Assembly: GCF_030272615.1 (NCBI RefSeq)
Contig: NC_081414.1
Location: forward strand, 825,744,896-825,808,895
DNA from: Cryptomeria japonica
Taxonomy: Eukaryota; Streptophyta; Pinopsida; Cupressales; Cupressaceae
DNA length: 64,000 nucleotides
Direction of reading: 5' to 3'
Numbering within the stretch: position 1 is the stretch's first letter; each line of letters starts with the position of its first letter. A program made the position numbers and the translations under genes. The notes under the pieces were generated by a model. That model had not been told where the DNA came from. It did not search any database and saw only the letters and a list, made by a program, of their open reading frames with translations. Below, piece after piece: positions 35,783-46,016 of this stretch.

Positions 35783-36929
35783 GGCTCCCTTATCACACAT
35801 TTGTCTCACTTTTAATAAGATTATGTTTTAGACCTTCTACATACAAGACATCATAAGATTTTTTCTTTCCACCATCAAGACTCAAAGTACCCTTACTGGT
35901 AATCTTAGCAATTGAGTTATTACCAAGATTCACATCTCCTCTGTCAAATTTCTTGAAGTGCATGAACTTGTTCTTATCTTTGGTCATATGACTTGAACAT
36001 TCATTGTCAATGATCCATAGATTCTTCTCCTTTTGAGCATGTAATGCAGTTTGAGCCACCATGGATTTCTCCATTCTTTGTCCTTCTGGTTTCTTCTTCC
36101 AAACATTTCCAGTTTCACTACTCTTACTAACTGTGTTATTTCCTTTTGCATGCAACATAGGAGGACTTACAAAAATGCTTCTATAGTTTCATCAAATATG
36201 CCCAAAATTGTTGCACTTATGACAAATAATATTGAAATCAAAGAAAGGTGTAAAAATGTTTCTTTTAACAAAGTTATTTCACCATGTCAGAACCTTTCTA
36301 CAATTCATAACCTTATGAGAAAGTTTATTGCAATTAAAATAGTAACCAGAAAAAGATCAATTGAACCTGGTATTGTATCCTTGTCCTCAAAGTTTTTCTT
36401 CTAGATCTCCTTTTTTTTATATGCACTTGAGTGAAACCTTCATCCACCTTCTTTCTCTCTTTGGTTGCCACAACTTGTTAAGATTTTGAACTTTCAGTGT
36501 CATTATCCTCCAAAATCTCACCAACTAACTTCATGGGCTACTCAGTCACCTTATTATTTTGTATCACTATAGAACCAATGTTAGTTTTGATATGTGGAAA
36601 TCTCCAACTCTATGATCTAATACAAGATCTTAGTTCTTTTCCCAAACTTCAACTTTAGCTAAATATTTTCATTTTCAAGATCTTTTCTTAATGACACAAT
36701 CTCTGCCTCAAGTTTTTCACAGTCCTTATCTCTTGTCAAAAATGTTCTTGTCATAACCTCTCCAATCCTCTTTTCTTCTTCCAATTGAGTCTTTTGATCA
36801 ATGACCATTTTCTCCACCTTCTCACGATTTTGAGATAATTTGTCTTTAGCTTTCACTTCTTCAACAATTTTCTTCTTTAGCCTCTTAATCTCTTTGTTAA
36901 TGCAGTACGATTCTTCCACAAGACCTACC

Positions 36930-36960
<31 letters not shown>

Positions 36961-37003
36961 TATTTTTGGACTTAATTCCTTTTGCATTACCTTCAATAGT
37001 TTT
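35783..37003 (-). pseudogene. gag-pro: Old minus-strand copia: gag C-terminal part and protease
   Basis: Reading on the minus strand: an Asp-rich run encoded by an (ATC)n tract (36931-36961), a coiled-coil stretch of about 85 residues (36919-36659, heptad-like Glu/Lys), two damaged zinc-knuckle segments (CHKCNNFGH at about 36225-36195 and SHKVMNC at about 36325-36305), and the protease (36158-35793) with WIIDNECSSHMT, where DSG is expected but DNE is present. The sequence at 35783 joins in meaning to the pre-integrase sequence that ends at 25617. The N-terminal gag is absent; the gypsy LTR starts at 37004. Confidence 0.82.
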
Positions 37004-37772
37004 TGTTTATGGTTAAAAATGGAAACAACAATATTGAAAGACTAAATGAATTCAACCACAAAACCCTAGCCTAACAACAACAAAGATCCACCATAACATA
37101 TGAAGATTACCTAAGACAATGCAAATCAAATGAAATCACAAATATTATACCATCGCATGTCCAATAGGGTTTGGATATCCATTCTTCCTATCTCCATTGA
37201 TCTTACTTGATATATTTGCTCTCAGATTTTATGTGTGCACAAGAGCTCAACAAAGAACAAAAATGTGGTTCATAGCTTGATCACATCTGAAAGTTCGAAA
37301 GTGTAGCGTAGTCAGGGGTTTGATAATGAAGGAAGCATCTCCTTATATAGAAGACATTATAAGAAATAGAGGGATAAGATTGAGAGGTGTAAAAGATAAA
37401 TTGTCGGCTAAGATTAGAGGGTAGGTAAAAGAAATAAGAAAATAATGAGAGGGTAGGTAGTGTAGGAATTAAGAGATGAATGACATGTGTCATGGGTAGA
37501 AAAGGCTAATGAATTAATTAAATAAATAAAGATTTATTTAATTAATAGAAGAAATGGGATCAATTAAATAAATAAAATATTTATTTAATTTAGGAAAAGG
37601 GACAATTTAAATAAATAAAGGTACTTATTTAAATGAGAAATAAGGCTAGAAGAGGATAAATGAATTAATTAAATAAATAAAGATTCATTTAATTAATAGA
37701 AGAATTAGGCTAAAGTGATTAAATAAATAAATAAATTTATTTAATTAGACAAGACAATTTTAGGTGTCTACA
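37004..37772 (-). repeat. 3' LTR of the gypsy element
   Basis: 769 bases by termini: minus-strand start TGTAGACACC (plus end GTGTCTACA at 37772) next to the purine tract, and minus-strand end CATAAACA (plus TGTTTATG at 37004). It contains the stem-loop array at 37513-37745. The base run left of it is GTTTT (36999-37003), the candidate target duplication to look for beyond the missing 5' LTR. Confidence 0.7.
37513..37745. repeat. Tandem array of five AT-rich stem-loops in the LTR
   Basis: Five inverted repeats follow one another with similar spacing. Stems: 37513-37527/37532-37546 (15 of 15 paired), 37562-37574/37578-37590 (13 of 13), 37605-37614/37625-37634 (10 of 10), 37664-37678/37683-37697 (14 of 15) and 37718-37728/37735-37745 (11 of 11). 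Most loops are 3-10 bases. Left arms all contain AAATAA. The array lies within about 260 bases of the LTR start, so in U3 where enhancers and promoters normally sit. Confidence 0.85.
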
Positions 37773-38289
37773 TTTTGCCCCTCTTTGAGACAATGCAACT
37801 TGTCGCGTTGTTTCAAAGAAGATAAGATGAACAGATACAAAGTTGCCCCAAGATGGGAATGATATTCCCCCTCAAGAGATTGGATGAAAATGTCTGAAAA
37901 TATTGCAGACAATCTCTTGATAAGAAAGAAAGGCTAGAAATGACTGACTGGATAGGACAAAGTGATAGAGTCATGGGATAAAGAAGACTGACTCGGGAGA
38001 CTAGGGATAGGGTAGTCTATAAGATAGACTACAAGGGAAAACATCCTCATTGTCATCGACACACCTAAGAGATCAGAGTGCAGAGAGAGCAGAGTGCAGT
38101 CAACAACGATGGAATTGGTGCATAGATTCAATCGCGGTCGCCAATATTAGAGGCAAGCAGATGTAGGAGATCCGATGAGTACCGCAAAACCTCCTTGTAC
38201 TTTGTTTCATAAATTATTGTCATAAATGCATGCTAGCTAGTGCAATAAATGTGCTTTAGATATGTCAAGCGGGGGGGAAAAAATGCTAA
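37773..38289. other. Gypsy 3' internal region next to the polypurine tract
   Basis: Non-coding sequence between the purine tract and the tandem repeats. Plus-strand GCCCCTCTTTGAGACAATGC follows the tract. No gene was seen. Confidence 0.45.
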
Positions 38290-38432
38290 GGCGCATTTGC
38301 ATTGGTGCTTGGCGCGTCTGGGTAGGATAGGCGCGTCTGTGCTGAACAGAGGCATGTCTATGTGATTCAGGCGCATCTATGTAGAGTAGGTGCATTTGTG
38401 AAGTATGCAAGCACGTTTGTGTCATGAATGTG
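38290..38432. repeat. Minisatellite with a GGCGC(A/G)T(C/T)TGTGT-like unit of about 20 bases
   Basis: About seven units, beginning near 38290, 38311, 38330, 38351, 38370, 38389 and 38410, with cores such as GGCGCATTTGC, GGCGCGTCTG, GGCATGTCTATG and GGTGCATTTGTG. GC-rich relative to its surroundings. It lies in the 3' internal region of the gypsy element, where Tat-type elements often hold tandem repeats. Confidence 0.7.
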
Positions 38433-38452
38433 TGTTAATGTCTTCAAGGTCG

Positions 38453-38860
38453 AATCGACAGTTCTGTGATAAACATACGTTATTGATTAGATAAGTTGTT
38501 GTGAGGATACACTCAAGTAGGTCCTCTAGGGAAGACTAAAATAGCAGATAGGGCTAGGATTGACAATTCTATGATAGAACATACATTACCAATAAGGAAA
38601 CTAATCAAGAGGATACACTCAAGCAGAGGCCCTAAGATAGGATAGATTGAGGAAATTTGTGATGAACAAGGAGTACCAAAAAAATTGACAATTCTGTGAT
38701 AGAATATAAGTTGTTAATTGGATAAGCTACTCAAGAGGATACACTCAAGTAGGTTCCCTAAAAGGATAGGATCAAAGCAACACTTTGTGATGAATAGGGA
38801 ATGCTACTAGGATAGAAAGAAGCACTTTGTGATGAATAGGGAATGCCACTAGGATAGGAA
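38453..38860. repeat. Tandem repeat, about 120-base unit, three copies, plus a short doublet
   Basis: Units starting near 38455, 38562 and 38687 each contain GACA(A/G)TTCT(A/G)TGATA, then GAGGATACACTCAAG(T/C)AG and CCCTA or CTCTA. Two further short copies of CACTTTGTGATGAATAGGGA occur near 38783 and 38824. The array leads directly into the plant mobile domain frame. Confidence 0.75.
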
Positions 38861-38883
38861 GCAATTGATTTACTTGACTGTAG

Positions 38884-39754
38884 GAGGACTTACCTATGCT
38901 GGCATCACGAGAGAGATTCCTGTCGACTTAGAGTTTACGACCAGAGCTGACACCCGAGGATAGAGCAGTAGTTCAAGCTATGGGCTTGTGATATATTCTG
39001 CATGTGCCTGAGTTTCAAGTGAACATGGGAGTGCTGACTGCATTAGCTGAGAGATGGCACTCAGAGACATGTACATTTCATTTGTCGATGGGTGAGATGA
39101 CAGTCACCTTAGAGGATGCATATAGGATACTGCAGATACCGATTGATGGGGAGTTATTTCCTTACAATCGAGAGGGAGACAAGGATGCACTAAGACAAGT
39201 GTTATAGGATCCAGGACTGGAGATGAGGGCTGGACATGTGGCTTGGGACACCATGACAACGACAGGATTGGCACTACCGGTGGTGCTGGTAGGAGTGATA
39301 AGTGGGTTCCTCTATCTAGATAGGGTGACACAAGGGTTGGTTATGGGATGGGGGAGGACTCTGGAGACAACTAAGGGATACTAAGTGAGAGAGGGATCAA
39401 GCTATTCAGCGCTATATAGAGGCTGAGACAACATTGAGGGCAGGGAGGAAGGAAGCAGAGGACACAAGGTCTGGATATGCCTCTGTTCTGCGAGCAGGGG
39501 AGGAGATAGCCTACCGGAGAGACCTGTACTATCGAGTGGTGCCACCAGAGCAGTGGGCTAGGAGCTTCCATAGACCATCATGGACTGCGACGGCCACTGG
39601 AGGGAGAGACAAGAGACATGCGTCTAGTGGTGGGGTTATGGGTCCTCCACCACCACCAGATAGAGGGGACATGAGAGATGATCCTAGGGTGGGTCCTTCC
39701 AGGGCTCAGACTCTGTCGAGGCTAGCTAGCTCTGAGGGAGGGAGTTCATCATAG
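38884..39754 (+). pseudogene. Plant mobile domain (PMD, MAIN-like) reading frame, antisense within the gypsy element
   Basis: PMD proteins (PF10536; Arabidopsis MAIN and MAIL1 are host members) are linked to genome stability, and the domain also occurs in transposons. The plus strand encodes LTPEDRAVVQAMGL, then ALAERWHSETCTFHLSMGEM, TVTLEDAYRILQIPIDGE (about 39080-39160) and, after a TAG at 39205-39207, LALPVVLVGVISGFLYLDR. A frame change then leads to 39434-39754, a basic, Pro/Gly/Ser-rich tail. A TGA at about 38989 and a frame change near 38930 also break it. It lies between the integrase tail and the 3' LTR and is transcribed opposite to gag-pol. It could be the element's antisense ORF or a captured host fragment; I favour the former. 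Confidence 0.75.
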
Positions 39755-41255
39755 CCTTAGAGGGTTCCCTATGTATCAGTTTTGTACCATTTTGTATGAT
39801 GATGTAGACACCTTTGGGTGGTTGTAGCCATATGTATTTTGACATCATTGTATCATGACACTTATGATTTTTGATATATATATGAGATGATTCATCTTTG
39901 CGGTAGTTGTATGCATGTGTACCTATGTGATGTTGGTTCTATGTGTTTTATGATGCATGCTTATGATATGGATGCAAATATGTACATGATGAAATGCAAT
40001 ATTTTTGTTCTTTTATGTTTTTAATATGTTATGCAAATGTAAATGTGAATGTATGAAATCCAGATGAATATGATAATGCAAATAACTATTTACATGAGGA
40101 GAATGTAAAATGTGCTAACATGTGTTGTGTGCAGGATGTGATGCAATTGTGATATCTATATGTATGTATGAAATGCTTAATATGTCTTAATGCAGGTGCA
40201 AACTAAATGAAATGCATATATTTTTGGTGTGTCATTATACTCAGTTGTGTGATAGCAAGCTACATGGACTCAAGAAGGATGATGGAGGTCAATCAAGAAA
40301 GGGGGATGAAAGATAGAAGATATGGAAGTGAAAGAGCTTCTTGTACGTTATCATCATTGAGCTTTATTATGGCGAATAGGCTATGACAATCGAGGTATAT
40401 GTTCGACCAAGGAAGTCATTGTACCCATTTACATGGAGATCAGATAGTTGCAAACAAGGAATGCCCCAGTTCATACTAGACTCTCATTCTCCTCATATCC
40501 TTGGACAAGTCATAGCATTACTAAGAGACAATCCACAAACATCAAAGAAAAATAGGCGACGATACCCCATCCTCACCTTTCTAGTCAAAGACATCCTGGA
40601 GATAGAATCTCTAGTCAGAGACATCCCAAAAAAGCTAAAAGGCATGTGACCAAAAGATAAAATCAAAAGAAAACCAAGACTTGACACCAACATCCATTGT
40701 AGTCCTCAAGTATAGTGTCTCTTGTCACTTGTATAAGTTTATTTGATTGTGGTCACAATGTTTACTTTCACAGAAGGATAGATAGCACTGAACCATAATG
40801 TTATCTAAGTCTGCTGAAAGATTTGATTTGTTGAAGCCCATTGTTGTTGCTTGTGTCTCATCTGAAACTGATTGAATCCATGAAAATGATACTTTATTGC
40901 GGAGAAGATGAAACTTTATTGTAGATTGGTGATGCAAATGTTGTTTTATTGTGGATTGCGCGTGGATAGACTAAAGAAAACTGGAAGAAACTGTACTGCT
41001 CAGAACGTCTAATGCTCTTAGTTCCACACCCATCACTAGACATAGGATTTGCCTTAGCCATAGATTGGAGCTGATTTATTATGGATGGAAAGGGGTGGAA
41101 AGGAAGGATTATTATGAATGGCTAACCAATCTTAGGTAGATCAATAACAAGCCATGATGGGAATGGGTAAGTTTTATTATGAATAGATAGGCTATGAGTG
41201 TGTGCAAAGTGAAAGGATGAGGTTGAATCCTGAAAGAGAGAGGAGCAATGTCTCT
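39755..41255. other. Gypsy 3' internal region, non-coding
   Basis: About 1.5 kb with many TATG/ATGATG-type words and no supported gene. Frames such as 40383-40649 have no known motif. It separates the antisense PMD frame from the pol end. Confidence 0.4.
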
Positions 41256-41535
41256 ACACATGGCGCCGGTGACCCGGTTTTCACCATGGTACTTTCCCAG
41301 GGTGCCACCAAAGTGGTTTTCACCGTTGGATGAAATATTTTTATTTACTTTTTTTGATTTTTCAATTTTTTTGTGTCACAAGGCGCCTATTTGCCAAGTT
41401 TTCACCAAGTAATGATTTTTTTTTATGTTTATGATTTTTTTGTATTTTGAATTTTTTGTATTTTTGTAATTTTGTATATTTGTATATTTGTATTTTTGTA
41501 TTTTTGTATTTTTTTGTATTTTTGGATTAGGATAT
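41256..41535. repeat. GGTTTTCACC modules and a (TTTTTGTA)n microsatellite
   Basis: GGTTTTCACC or AGTTTTCACC occurs near 41275, 41313 and 41398, twice beside a GGCGCC or GGTGCCACC word. A run of TTTTTGTA/TTTTGTATTTG units follows at about 41440-41525. These lie just 3' of the integrase end on the minus strand. Confidence 0.6.
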
Positions 41536-41542
41536 GCTGAAG

Positions 41543-41860
41543 AGCTACGTGTAAAACCTGTGAAGGTGCATACTATTGATAGGATCCTCCAAATTTTTGC
41601 CATCTGGAGTTGAAAGCTGATATGCATCAGATCCATAGGTTGTTGTAATGATGTAAGGAGCAAGTCAATTTGGTTTGAACTTGCCCTTCTTCTCTTTGTC
41701 TTGCTGATTTTTAGGATTTTCTTTGAGAACTAAGTCACCTACCTGAAATGTGTGAGGCTTAACCTTGTGATTGTAACTATGACTCATTTGTTGCTTGACT
41801 AATTGATGTGTACCTCGAGTGACTGTCTTCCTTGATAAATGAACTGAGATATAATTACTA
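41543..41860 (-). pseudogene. Gypsy integrase C-terminal tail
   Basis: The minus strand encodes HSYNHKVKPHTFQVGDLVLKE, then NQQDKEKKGKF, then (after a stop at about 41663) a PYIITTTYGSDAYQLSTPDG segment and NSMHLHRFY. The GDLVLK core and the final Y.L...DG...NS.HL..FY pattern are typical of the end of plant gypsy integrases. The HHCC zinc domain and the DDE catalytic core were not found upstream. Confidence 0.85.
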
Positions 41861-42747
41861 GTGTGTGGACTACGTTCTCCCATATGCGTGTCACCTAAAT
41901 AAGTTTGGGCATCCTTGATAACAAAGTCCTTCGAGGAAGTTCCATTAAAGGTCCATGATGTATCACCAAAATGGAATGGATGTATAGAACAAGTGGATTC
42001 GTGATGAAGGCTTACGATTGTGAAAAGAAGTGAAAGTAGGATAGCATGATGGAGACTTAGGATCAACAAGTATGCTTTTTGACTTAAAATTTTAGAGCTT
42101 TTGCCCCAAGTTATTTTGATATTAGGGGATATCAACTCTTGTTATTTTTTCTTCATTTGATTTTTATCTTTGACCTTGATTTTTGTAGAGTCCAATAGCT
42201 TTTGATTTTGATTTGAACTCAAGGACTTTTCTTTATTTTTGACTTTTAGATTTTTCTTTTCAAAGCTTGATTTTTCATCCTCAATTAGTAAGGGCTTTTG
42301 CGATTCTTGTTGATCCAAGTCTAGGAGTGAAGTGGAAATGGAATGAGTGGATGAAATGGTAAGGCTATGGGATTCCTCAAGAGGGCTGGTGATACACTCA
42401 ATAGATTCTTCATTGGAACCACTCTTAGGACTATTGATATCAGGAGCTGCTTACACCACTAGAGGAGATTTGCATTCAGACTTAGTAGCCACAATACTAG
42501 GTGGTTCACACCCAATTCCTTGGCATTGCAAATTGTTTGTAGGTTGTTCTTGTCGACTGAATATGTTAGGAGATAATCGGAGTTGATAAAAATGAAATTT
42601 ATACTCACCACATCCCATGTCTTTAACCTTGAACTTATCTTTGATCTCTGATTGTTTTGATATAGAAGCTTTCAAGGATTCTGGATCAACATATGTTGAT
42701 GATGGAACAACTTTGTGATTGGTTGGAATTGTTATTGCTGATCTAGG
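41861..42747 (-). other. Filler between protease and integrase tail where RT should be
   Basis: About 890 bases occupy the place of reverse transcriptase, RNase H and integrase core, which normally need about 3 kb. The minus strand shows no YXDD, no DDE pattern and no zinc domain. The sequence is Lys/Glu-rich in some frames and looks like unrelated or rearranged sequence. This makes the element non-autonomous. Confidence 0.6.
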
Positions 42748-43437
42748 TCAAAGATTATTACAATGTATGAATGGATTTGGGTTAGCTTTGATGGTCACTT
42801 CAACTCCATTGTGTGGGAACTTGTTACATCGATGATATGTAGATGGGACTATGCTCATCTCATGACTCCATGGACGTCCTAGCAATATGTTGTATGTGAG
42901 ATCTAGGTTTAGGACTTGACAAACCACATCCTTTGTAACTGGCCCAACTCTCAGAGATAAGGTGATTGTGCCCTTGGATGAGCGCTCTTCATCATCATAT
43001 GCCTTGATAGTGATTGCATGTGTAGAATTCACAACCCTTTCAAAATATCCCAATTGCTTAAGAGTGTTCAATCTACAAATGTTCAGATTGGCTCCTCCAT
43101 CTATCAGGACTCATTTTATTTGATGTTTGTGTAGGAAGGCTTCAATGTGTAAAGGTGCATTATGTGGTTGGCTCACAAAGGCATTGCCAGCTTCTATGAA
43201 TGTAAGAGAGTGGAGAACGGAAAGGTATCCCACCATGGCTTGAAACTGGTCCACATTCAAATCAATGGGGATGGAAGTGTCTCTTAAAGCTTTACCAAGG
43301 ATATATTTATGTGAAAGGGATATGTGTAAAAGATCAAGGATGGAGATAAGCGTGGGTGTCTTCCCTAACTGTTCTACCAAATCATACTCAGGTTTGGCTA
43401 ATGAGGAAGTGGTGGTTTTAGCTATAGAACCTTGCAA
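42748..43437 (-). pseudogene. Gypsy protease (retropepsin)
   Basis: Two fragments in one minus-strand frame, 43437-43111 and 43071-42748, are separated by a TGA just before the active site. VLIDGGANLNIC (about 43108-43073) is the aspartic-protease active site in the DGGA form common in related plant elements. LLGRPWSHEM and PSTYHRCNKFPHNG follow (about 42890-42800), a signature of this gypsy lineage. The protease would cleave the element polyprotein in the particle. Confidence 0.88.
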
Positions 43438-43449
43438 AGTGACCTTACC

Positions 43450-45130
43450 TCAATGAGTTATAACATTACATTCAGAGGTAGGTTCAGAAGAAGATCCAAT
43501 TCCTTTTAGGACAATTTTAGCTCTTTGGGTAGAATTTTCAAGGGTTTTGTCCTTGATGATAATGGTAGAGACATAATTGTCCATCGAAATGTGATTGACA
43601 ATTGAATCATAGTTATAGGATGCTCTGGTATAGTTGGTTTTCTCATCTATGGCTTTAGCTTTTCCCTTGTCATGCTTTGGGAATGGTTCTTTAAACATTT
43701 CATGTTCTTGGTTAGATGAGTGTCCCTCGATCTTAATTTCACCTCTATCAATAAGATCTTGTATAATGTTCTTCAGCCGATGATAATTTCCTATTTTATG
43801 ACCCTTGGTTTTGTGATATTCACAATATTCATTGTCATTCTACCAATTTGGTTTGACCTTTGGCTCATATGGAGGCATATCCAAAATTGTTATTATTTTG
43901 TTTGCCACTAGCTTCTTGAAAGCTGACTAAATTGGTTCTCCCAATGGGGTGTATTTCCTTCATGGTTTTGAAGTTTTTTGAGTATTCACTTGATTGTTTG
44001 TAGAGCTTGATCCAGAAAAAAACAATTTTGGGTCATACTATATTGGCATCAACAACACCATCATTAACTGCGTTTTTGTTTTTATTCCAAAATCTTGGCT
44101 TGTCTTTTCCTTTAAAGTCCTCTTTGTTTTCTTTGAATATTTTGACGATGCCTTTCTCAATTAAGACCTTCTCTATTGCTAAGCCTTTTTCAATGATGTC
44201 CTTGAAGGTGGACAAACAAGCTTTTCTTAGGCCATAACCAATGTCTTTGTTAACATTTTGGGTGAACATCTCTACCATTTATTTTTGTGGAGTTTCAAAC
44301 AAGCATTTGCTAGCTAGATTTCTCCATCTTTGTAAAAATGATGAAAAAGACTCTCCATCCCTTTGTTTGGTGTTGCACAAGGTGGTGACTGATATGTATG
44401 TCTCTATGTTGTATGAGAAATGTTGGATAAATGCCTCTGCTAAATCACCCCATGACTTAATTCTAGGTGGAAGTTGGGAGAACCATTCCATAGCTTGATC
44501 ACCTAAGCTTTTTGGGAATAATCTCATCAAATATGTCTCTTCTGTTGCTACCTCAATGCAAGCTATGAAAAACTATCTTATGTGTGCCTTAGGGGATTCC
44601 TCTATACTTATCAAACTTAGGTGTCACAAAATGTGTAGGAAAAGGAGGCATTGGAATTATTTTGTCAAATGGATAGGGACATATGTCTCTCATTGTGTTA
44701 GCTGGCTTTGGTGTATTTATGTCCTCCATTTTCTTTTGTAAGTCATTAATTTTCTATTCCAAATTGTTCTTAGGTGGAGACCGACTTCTTGGAACATATC
44801 CCATGCTTGAGGAACCGGGTGGAGGAGGAGCATGTTGCATATATGGGTGATACTGATCATACACATGTTCATATGGAGGAGGTCAATAATGATGCTGCGT
44901 ATATGGACCACTTGGCATAGAGTCATGATGAGGAATGGAATATTTATTTTGTCCATGTATACCATACTCTATAGGCATGTCATGAGTTTGTTCTAGTGTG
45001 TTTCCCCCAAATTTGACATGGGGTTTCCTTATGTTCAAATTTTGATCATGCCTTTGGATATCTAATTGCTTTTGCGGTTGGTCCTTAGCATTGGCATGTG
45101 ATTGAGTATATTTCTCTGCATAATACTATA
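43450..45130 (-). pseudogene. gag: Gypsy gag
   Basis: Gag forms the element's particle. Minus-strand segments in order are a Pro/Tyr-rich N-terminal part (about 44900-44780), the retrotransposon gag domain with PKSLGDQAMEWFSQLP, SWGDLAEAFIQHFSYN and GESFSSFLQRWRNLA (44530-44279), a Lys-rich stretch (44278-44033), and the CEYHKTKGHKIGNYHRLKN segment followed by IQDLIDRGEI (about 43840-43750), which is the zinc-type region of Tat-like gag proteins with one Cys replaced. Several stops interrupt the frame. Confidence 0.85.
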
Positions 45131-46016
45131 TGACAATCTCAAACCTAGTTTGTTTTCTCCTTCAAGTCTTTGTCTTCATTGAGCAAGGGTGGGATGCCAT
45201 TTGATCCATCTCCTATAAAATCATCACTTTCAGACCTCAGCGCCTCTAGATATTATTTATGTGTTTTGATCAATTCTTCACAATTTTTAACAGCATTAGG
45301 ATCCACATTGTCTTTCCCTTGGAGCTCCTCAAACCTATCTTGAAGTCTTTTCTCTAACCTTTCATGCTCCTTAATGGCTGATTGGTTCTTTGAGTACATT
45401 TCCCAATATTTATCCATCTATACCATCTAGTTGGTTAACCTTTTTTGAACAAATGCAGATAGTGTCTCAGTCTTGACACTTTTTAGTTGGGCTTGGAGCT
45501 GGAGAATTTCTTCCTTAAGTTTGCTAGCTTTAGTCTACGGCTGTGAGCTTTCACCTTGTGTTAACAATTTTTGTGGTTCTTTCTAATTTAGTAATTCTTT
45601 TAAATGATCAATTTCTTTACTCAATTTGATGTTCTCTAGCATACCAAACTCCTTCTCTTTCAACAACAATTGAATTTGAGCTTTGTTGAGCTTAGCAATA
45701 ATAGCACCTAGATTAGCAGTGATAATTGGATCTATCTCTCCTACCCTCAGTGTCATGATGTGCCCAAAAGCATTCTTAGTATCATTAATCATTGTTTGTT
45801 GTGTGGAGGGTAGAGAGACCAAATTAGCATGGAATGTTCATCAGGATTATACATGGAACCCATATATACCTAGGTTACTCTTTCAGGAGATAATTTATGT
45901 TTGGCATCTATATCATGGAGGAAACTATCAAATACCAAAGATGAATTTAAATCCCATATGGGAAACATCAAAACACTTGCATCCTCAAGTAGCTTCCTCC
46001 CTTTCTTAGGGGTCAT
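45131..46016 (-). pseudogene. Coiled-coil stretch between the upstream ORF and gag
   Basis: The minus strand encodes Lys/Glu/Leu-rich helical sequence, for example the 45822-45583 frame with LNKAQIQLLLKEKEFGMLENIKLSKEI and a later EHERLEKRLQDRFEELQ segment at about 45365-45310. It may be the C-terminal part of the upstream ORF or the N-terminal part of gag. Frames are broken. Confidence 0.5.

Noticed and set aside
36931-36961. (ATC)n as an independent regulatory repeat
   Set aside because: It encodes the Asp-rich run of the minus-strand copia gag, so it is explained as coding microsatellite.
41268-41282. Plus-strand TGGCGCCGGTGACC as a gypsy primer-binding site
   Set aside because: It resembles a gypsy primer site, but it lies just past the end of minus-strand pol, with no LTR end beside it; it belongs to a repeated GGTTTTCACC module.
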